Assembly: GCA_011526395.1 (NCBI GenBank)
Contig: WTHW01000258.1
Span: 1 to 18,964 of the forward strand
Length of the DNA: 18,964 bases
Direction: 5' to 3'
Source of the DNA: Alphaproteobacteria bacterium
Lineage (GTDB): Bacteria; Pseudomonadota; Alphaproteobacteria; Puniceispirillales; Puniceispirillaceae
Part shown: positions 14,674-18,964 of the stretch, piece after piece
Numbering within the stretch: the stretch's first letter is position 1
How the letters are laid out: each line of letters starts with the position of its first letter
Position numbers and translations under genes: made by a program
The notes under the pieces: model-generated
What the model was told of the DNA's origin: nothing
Seen by the model: the letters and a program-made list of their open reading frames with translations, nothing else
Database searches by the model: none

Positions 14674-14836
14674 ATCAAAACCCCCACATGGCATCACTCT
14701 GCCCTGATTTAGCCGAAAAAATTTCCATCACGCAATAATGATTTTGCACATATGTTTTTTTTGTTGCGCGCGCTGATAATTACATGATTACTAATATCAA
14801 AAAATCTAACTAGCGACAGGCATAGTGGGGGAAATC
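14674..14836. promoter_or_regulatory. Shared divergent control region of the mttB-like operon and the DMGDH-like gene
   Basis: This 163-base AT-rich region must drive both directions. It contains the GGGGG ribosome sites of both genes, the runs TTTTTTTT (near 14755) and GCGCGCGC, and the imperfect palindrome TAATTACATGATTA (14778-14791). On the minus strand TTGCGT, 17 bases, then CTAAAT (around 14707-14735) is a weak promoter candidate. No regulator gene is adjacent. Co-regulation of the two demethylation genes from here is an inference. Confidence 0.35.
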
Positions 14837-17242
14837 ATGCGCAACGAGGCTCGTGTAGTAATCATAGGCGGCGGTATTGCTGGTGCATCAGCTCTTTATC
14901 ATCTCACCAAGATGGGATGGACAGATGTCATGCTTATCGAACGTGACGAGCTGACCTCAGGTTCCACATGGCACGCGGCTGCTCAGGTCACGCAATTTGG
15001 CGGCAACCAGACCTTTGTGTTGCTAAAGCGTCATTCGATTGATCTGTATCGCGAGCTTGCCGCTGATGACGAGTTTCCGATTAACTACCATATCACAGGC
15101 GGCATGCGTCTTGCCCATACCGAAGACCAGATGGATATTTACCGCCATTATGTCCAGATGGCCAAAGGTGTTGGCATTGATTTTGAGCTGATTGACGGCG
15201 CTGAAGCAGGCAGACGTCACAAGCTGATGAGTTCTGACGGGCTGCTTGGCGCATGGTGGGATCCCCTCGATGGTGATATTGACCCGTCACAATTAACACA
15301 AGCTCTTGCCAGAAAGGCGCGTCAAGCTGGCGCAGAGGTGGTGCGCTTTAACCCTGTCACAGGCCTCACCCAACTGCCAAGTGATGATTGGATTGTCCAT
15401 ACAGCCAAAGGTGACATCCGCGCTGAGATTATTGTCAATGCTGGCGGATACCGCGCAAATGAAATTGGCGCGATGATGGGTGTTGAACATCCTGTCGTCT
15501 CAATGGAGCATATGTATTTCCTCACCGATCCCATCAAAGAGCTAGAAGAGATGGAAGAGCGTGTGCCTATCATCCGCGATCCAGGTGATGATTTCTATTC
15601 TCGCCAAGAGAAAAAAGGCCTTCTTGTCGGTGTTTATGAGCAAGAATGTAAATCATTTGGCATGGATGGCATTGACCCCAATTTCACAATGGCGCTTTGC
15701 CCGAATGATTTGGACAGATGCCTTGATAATATGGAGCGTATCTTCGAGCGCCTACCAGCCTTGACCGAGACAGGCATCCATACTGTTGTTAATGGCCCGA
15801 TTACCTACACCCCAGACGGTATGCCACTTGTTGGCCCCATTCCGGGCAAGCGTAATGCCTTTTGTATCACAGGCCTGCGCGCAGGCATCGGCGAAGGCGG
15901 CGGTCATGGCAAGCTTTTGGCTGAATGGGTGGTCGAAGGCCAGACAGAATGGGAAAGCTGGTTCCTTGACCCGCGCCGCTTTACCCAACATGCCAACACA
16001 GAATTCACATTGCTGAAATCTATCGAAGATTATCAAAATGAATTTCACTACCACATGCCGCATGAAGAGCGCCCCGCAGGCAGATTGGCCAAAACAACCT
16101 CGCTCTTCCCTGTGCTAGAGGGCATGGGCGCTGAATTTGGTGTGGTCAATGGCTGGGAGCGTGCGACCTTCTTTAAGCCATCTGATGATTTCGAACATAT
16201 CCCGTCTTATCGCTATACACCAACCAAAGATGTGGTCAGTGACGAGGTAAAACATCTTGCTTCTCATGCTGGCATTATGGAAGTGAACGGCTTTGGCCGT
16301 ATTGAGATCAAAGGCGAAGGCGCTGAAGCTTTCTTGAACAAGATGACATGCTCAACAGTGCCAAAAACCATTGGCAAAGTCTCTTTATGCTATCTTCTCA
16401 ATCATAAAGGCTCTGTCCTTGCTGAAGCCACAATTGCCAAGATTGGCGAAGGGCATTACTGGTATGGTTGTGCCGCCGCCGGTGAACGCCATGATTGGGA
16501 TCATCTCACAAACCATCTGCCAGAGGATGGCTCAGTCACCCTTACAAACCTGACCAACAGCCATGTCATCTTGGTGCTAGCAGGGCCAAAATCACGTGAT
16601 ATTCTGGCCAAATGTTGTCCGCGCGATGATGTCAGCCAAAATGCCCTCCCATGGATGCGTGGCAAGCAGGTAACCATCGGCCATGCTAGAGCCTATGCGA
16701 TGGCTGTCAGCTTCTCTGGCGAGCTTGCTTTCGAGCTTCATGTGCCAACAGAGGCCTTGTACCTTGCATGGCAGACATTAATGAATGGCGGGGCAGAGTA
16801 TCATCTGAAGCCATTTGGCCTTTATGCGGCTGAATCGATGCGCCTTGAAAAAGGATATCGTCATTGGAAATCAGATTTGCTTATCGAATTCTCACCTTAT
16901 GAATCAGGCCTTGATATGTTTGTAAAAATGGACAAAGGCGATTTCATTGGCAAAGACGCAGCTGCGGCACGTGATGTCAATTGGCAGTTTATCACAATGC
17001 GCATTGATGCGACCCACGCGGCGCCTCATGGCGGTGATCCTATCTTTGCAGGCGATGATCAAATCGGCTCCATCACCTCCTCAGGCTATGGCGCGCGCAC
17101 AGATACCACAATCGCTTATGGCTTTGTGAGGGCAGGTGCAGATCTTTCTGATTTATCAGTTGGCATTTTGCAAGAGCGCTTTACAGCCACAAAGTTGGAT
17201 GAGGCATTATATGACCCAGCCAACCAGCTTGTGAAATCATAA
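14837..17242 (+). CDS. Dimethylglycine/sarcosine dehydrogenase-like FAD-GcvT fusion protein
   Basis: This is an 801-residue flavoprotein of the dimethylglycine/sarcosine dehydrogenase type, which oxidises an N-methyl group and passes the one-carbon unit to tetrahydrofolate. Domains in order: the FAD-binding DAO domain with GGGIAG (11-16); H46 in SGSTWHAAAQ, at the position of the covalent FAD histidine of DMGDH; the flavin-domain end GIGEGGGHGKLLAEW; a linker (FAO_M-like) around 370-430; and an aminomethyltransferase (GcvT) domain from about 465 to 795. In the GcvT part the motif is GSVLAEATI, with E530 where GcvT has its key Asp, as in animal DMGDH. The ATG at 14837 follows GGGGGA; an in-frame GTG at 14825 would swallow that ribosome site. 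It is divergent from the MttB homologue. The substrate could be dimethylglycine, sarcosine or another methylamine. Confidence 0.93.
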   Translation: MRNEARVVIIGGGIAGASALYHLTKMGWTDVMLIERDELTSGSTWHAAAQVTQFGGNQTFVLLKRHSIDLYRELAADDEFPINYHITGGMRLAHTEDQMDIYRHYVQMAKGVGIDFELIDGAEAGRRHKLMSSDGLLGAWWDPLDGDIDPSQLTQALARKARQAGAEVVRFNPVTGLTQLPSDDWIVHTAKGDIRAEIIVNAGGYRANEIGAMMGVEHPVVSMEHMYFLTDPIKELEEMEERVPIIRDPGDDFYSRQEKKGLLVGVYEQECKSFGMDGIDPNFTMALCPNDLDRCLDNMERIFERLPALTETGIHTVVNGPITYTPDGMPLVGPIPGKRNAFCITGLRAGIGEGGGHGKLLAEWVVEGQTEWESWFLDPRRFTQHANTEFTLLKSIEDYQNEFHYHMPHEERPAGRLAKTTSLFPVLEGMGAEFGVVNGWERATFFKPSDDFEHIPSYRYTPTKDVVSDEVKHLASHAGIMEVNGFGRIEIKGEGAEAFLNKMTCSTVPKTIGKVSLCYLLNHKGSVLAEATIAKIGEGHYWYGCAAAGERHDWDHLTNHLPEDGSVTLTNLTNSHVILVLAGPKSRDILAKCCPRDDVSQNALPWMRGKQVTIGHARAYAMAVSFSGELAFELHVPTEALYLAWQTLMNGGAEYHLKPFGLYAAESMRLEKGYRHWKSDLLIEFSPYESGLDMFVKMDKGDFIGKDAAAARDVNWQFITMRIDATHAAPHGGDPIFAGDDQIGSITSSGYGARTDTTIAYGFVRAGADLSDLSVGILQERFTATKLDEALYDPANQLVKS

Positions 17243-17255
17243 CTAGATTTGATTG

Positions 17256-18964
17256 CTAGAACTTAATGCCATAATCAAGCGAGGCTGTATATTCTTCAAC
17301 CTTGTCTGATATTTTGGCTTTGGCCATAAAGCGTAATTCATCATCATCTTCTTCGATGCGAAGGAAGCCGAGGCCAAATTCGCCATAAGCTTCCATGTCT
17401 CTGTCTGTGACGACTTTAACTTGCTCTGCACCGATAAAGCCTTGCTTAACAGCTGTGTTTGTCAAATGGCGCGAGCCAAAGATGCCAGTGCTTAAGAATG
17501 GCATGAATTTCGCGCCCTTATCGCTGGTATCTTCAATGAACATGGTATTCTCAATACCAACGCGCCCGACCATGGAATGTTTTGGTGCCACTTCAAGGTT
17601 TAACCCGCCAGCACCTTTTTCCTTATAGCTTTCTTGCGCGTTATAATTACCTGCCAATGATAAGGTTAAATCATTTGTCAGCCACCCAAGACGAATAGGC
17701 GAGAAGGTATAGGCAATGCCCAAATCAACAGAATAAGACCGGTAATCAGCAGTGGCTGTATCATCAACAGCGCCAACATCAATATAACGCTTGGCATCAA
17801 TTTTACTCACCCCGAAACCAGCCGATAGCGCAAGGCTGCCACCATGTTTCAGCGCGCGTGTGCTTTGATAATTCAGCAACACAGTCTCATAATCTTGATA
17901 CCCCTCTTTATTGTTCGAGGTCACAGAGCCTGTCTGAACAGAGAGCGCAATGGCTTGCTTGATTTTGCTCGTCTCTAAATCAAAGCCGATAGTGGTACCT
18001 TGGAAATCATAATCATAGCCATTCACCCCAATATCTTTGATAGGGTCTTTCTCACCGCTACCACCATAGGCTTTAAGCCACATGCCTTTGCGGCTATGTT
18101 CTGCCATCCGCTTTTTAATAGATAATTTAGACTCAGCTGCTAGGGGGTCTGAGGCTGTCATCATACGAAGCCGTTGTGCTGACCCACTGCCTGATTGGGC
18201 TGAGGCACGCTGTGCCATAAAGCCATTGACTGTTTGAATGCCTTGCGTGGTGCTTCTGGCAATCGCGAGCGGCGCATCTGCATCTAGCGTTGTGATCGCT
18301 TTTTGATACTCATCACCTGATAAGCCTTCTAGGGCTGTCAACACAGCTGAGATATCAGCAGATGGGTTTTCATCATAAAATGAATGAAGGTAATTTTGCA
18401 GCTGATCGACAGTCTTGCCTCTATCAGCGTTACATCCTGTGACTGTTACCGTCACGCCATCGGAATTATAGCTTGTATCAATCGTCGCACCACAAGCGCG
18501 CATGGAAATCGCATCAAAGGTACCTGTGCGTGTCCCAGATTCTAGGATCTCATAGGTCTCAACCTTTTTATATTTCAGGCCTGTCTTAGGGATAAGCTTC
18601 AATGTCCCATCAACCGTTAACGCCCCAGTCAGGATGATCTTATCGCTTGAGCCATCTCTGGCAATTTCAATATCCAATGTGGAATTATCATTTAACGTCA
18701 CATCACCTGTTACATTTAATGTGCCAATGGAATTGCCGGGCGCTAATGTGCCATTATTGACAATGCTACCAGAGGTGCCGCTACCACCTAATGTGCCGCC
18801 GGCACCGATGGTAATGGTTGACCCTGTTGAAGTGCCATTAATTTTCAATGTACCTGCACTTACAGTTGTTGCGCCTGTATAATCTTGCGCGCCTGTGATG
18901 TTTAACACACCATCACCTGTCTTTGTCAGTGCAATCGCACCTGTGATGTTATCAGACAGGCTAA
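17256..18964 (-). CDS. Autotransporter, C-terminal passenger end and beta-barrel (5' end outside window)
   Basis: This is the last ~569 codons of a type V secretion autotransporter. The frame stays open to the window edge (codons to 18962); the GTG at 18908 is not the start. The visible passenger end has autotransporter-associated beta-strand repeats: the LTKTGDGVLNITGAQDYTG type at the edge, then TTVSAGTLKING and a Gly/Thr/Ser-rich region with NNGTLAPGNSIGTL. A linker with Cys pair C139/C159 (counted from 18908) follows. From about GMWLKAYGG (near 18080) to the end it has alternating beta-strands of an outer-membrane barrel of about 275 residues ending in the terminal Phe of LDYGIKF, the Bam-recognition signature. 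It is probably a surface adhesin or similar; function not determinable. It converges on the DMGDH-like gene with 13 bases between. Confidence 0.92.
   Translation of the reverse strand, partial: SLSDNITGAIALTKTGDGVLNITGAQDYTGATTVSAGTLKINGTSTGSTITIGAGGTLGGSGTSGSIVNNGTLAPGNSIGTLNVTGDVTLNDNSTLDIEIARDGSSDKIILTGALTVDGTLKLIPKTGLKYKKVETYEILESGTRTGTFDAISMRACGATIDTSYNSDGVTVTVTGCNADRGKTVDQLQNYLHSFYDENPSADISAVLTALEGLSGDEYQKAITTLDADAPLAIARSTTQGIQTVNGFMAQRASAQSGSGSAQRLRMMTASDPLAAESKLSIKKRMAEHSRKGMWLKAYGGSGEKDPIKDIGVNGYDYDFQGTTIGFDLETSKIKQAIALSVQTGSVTSNNKEGYQDYETVLLNYQSTRALKHGGSLALSAGFGVSKIDAKRYIDVGAVDDTATADYRSYSVDLGIAYTFSPIRLGWLTNDLTLSLAGNYNAQESYKEKGAGGLNLEVAPKHSMVGRVGIENTMFIEDTSDKGAKFMPFLSTGIFGSRHLTNTAVKQGFIGAEQVKVVTDRDMEAYGEFGLGFLRIEEDDDELRFMAKAKISDKVEEYTASLDYGIKF

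Noticed and set aside
14825..14836. GTG start at 14825 for the DMGDH-like gene
   Set aside because: The GTGGGGGAA stretch is better read as the ribosome site of the ATG at 14837.
14837..17242. DMSP demethylase DmdA
   Set aside because: DmdA is only a GcvT-like protein of about 370 residues; this protein has a full FAD oxidase domain and the His46 flavin-linkage position of DMGDH-type enzymes.
1..18964. tRNA/rRNA genes, CRISPR arrays, insertion sequences, phage genes or defence systems
   Set aside because: I saw no cloverleaf-like intergenic sequence, spaced direct repeats, transposase or integrase frames; intergenic space is too small for most of these.

Overview
The window looks like a gene-dense chromosomal segment of a marine alphaproteobacterium. 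The lineage is inferred from gene content: a TRAP transporter beside an HpsN-type dehydrogenase, a Sinorhizobium-type BetA, a non-pyrrolysine MttB homologue, and a dimethylglycine-dehydrogenase-like flavoprotein. Base composition is moderate and neither AT- nor GC-extreme. A SAR116-like or Rhodobacterales-like host fits best, but this cannot be proved without a phylogeny. I see no rRNA, tRNA, CRISPR array, insertion sequence, phage gene or integration site. No gene-free stretch exceeds about 170 bases.

Left edge (1-3603, + strand): the end of a TRAP large permease, an HpsN-type (histidinol-dehydrogenase-fold) sulfopropanediol dehydrogenase and a zinc alcohol dehydrogenase. Together they suggest uptake and oxidation of the phytoplankton sulfonate 2,3-dihydroxypropane-1-sulfonate (DHPS). 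A small secreted Rap1a/Tai-like protein (3622-3990) follows. A two-gene minus-strand unit (methyltransferase, then metallo-beta-lactamase-fold hydrolase; 3966-5588) converges on it and overlaps it by 25 bases.

Middle (5725-11251): a choline dehydrogenase (betA) with a short UPF0029 protein, a lone ccmE on the minus strand, two translationally coupled short-chain dehydrogenases, a DUF1761 membrane protein on the minus strand, and a PHYHD1-like Fe(II)/2-oxoglutarate dioxygenase.

Right (11257-17242): a minus-strand operon of an MttB-family methyltransferase, a PfkB kinase (psuK-like) and a pseudouridine-5'-phosphate glycosidase (psuG). Its genes overlap one another. It diverges from a large FAD/GcvT fusion protein of the dimethylglycine/sarcosine dehydrogenase type. 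The right edge (17256-18964, minus) holds the C-terminal part of an autotransporter with a complete-looking beta-barrel; its N-terminus lies outside the window.

Functional theme: osmolyte and methylated-amine use (choline oxidation by BetA, methyl removal by the MttB homologue, oxidative demethylation by the DMGDH-like protein), sulfonate use (HpsN cassette) and modified-nucleoside salvage (PsuK/PsuG). The least expected arrangement is the MttB-PsuK-PsuG operon. Convergent genes are packed almost without gaps, so transcript ends must lie inside neighbouring genes. Two unusual inverted repeats sit inside the metallo-hydrolase gene at one such junction.
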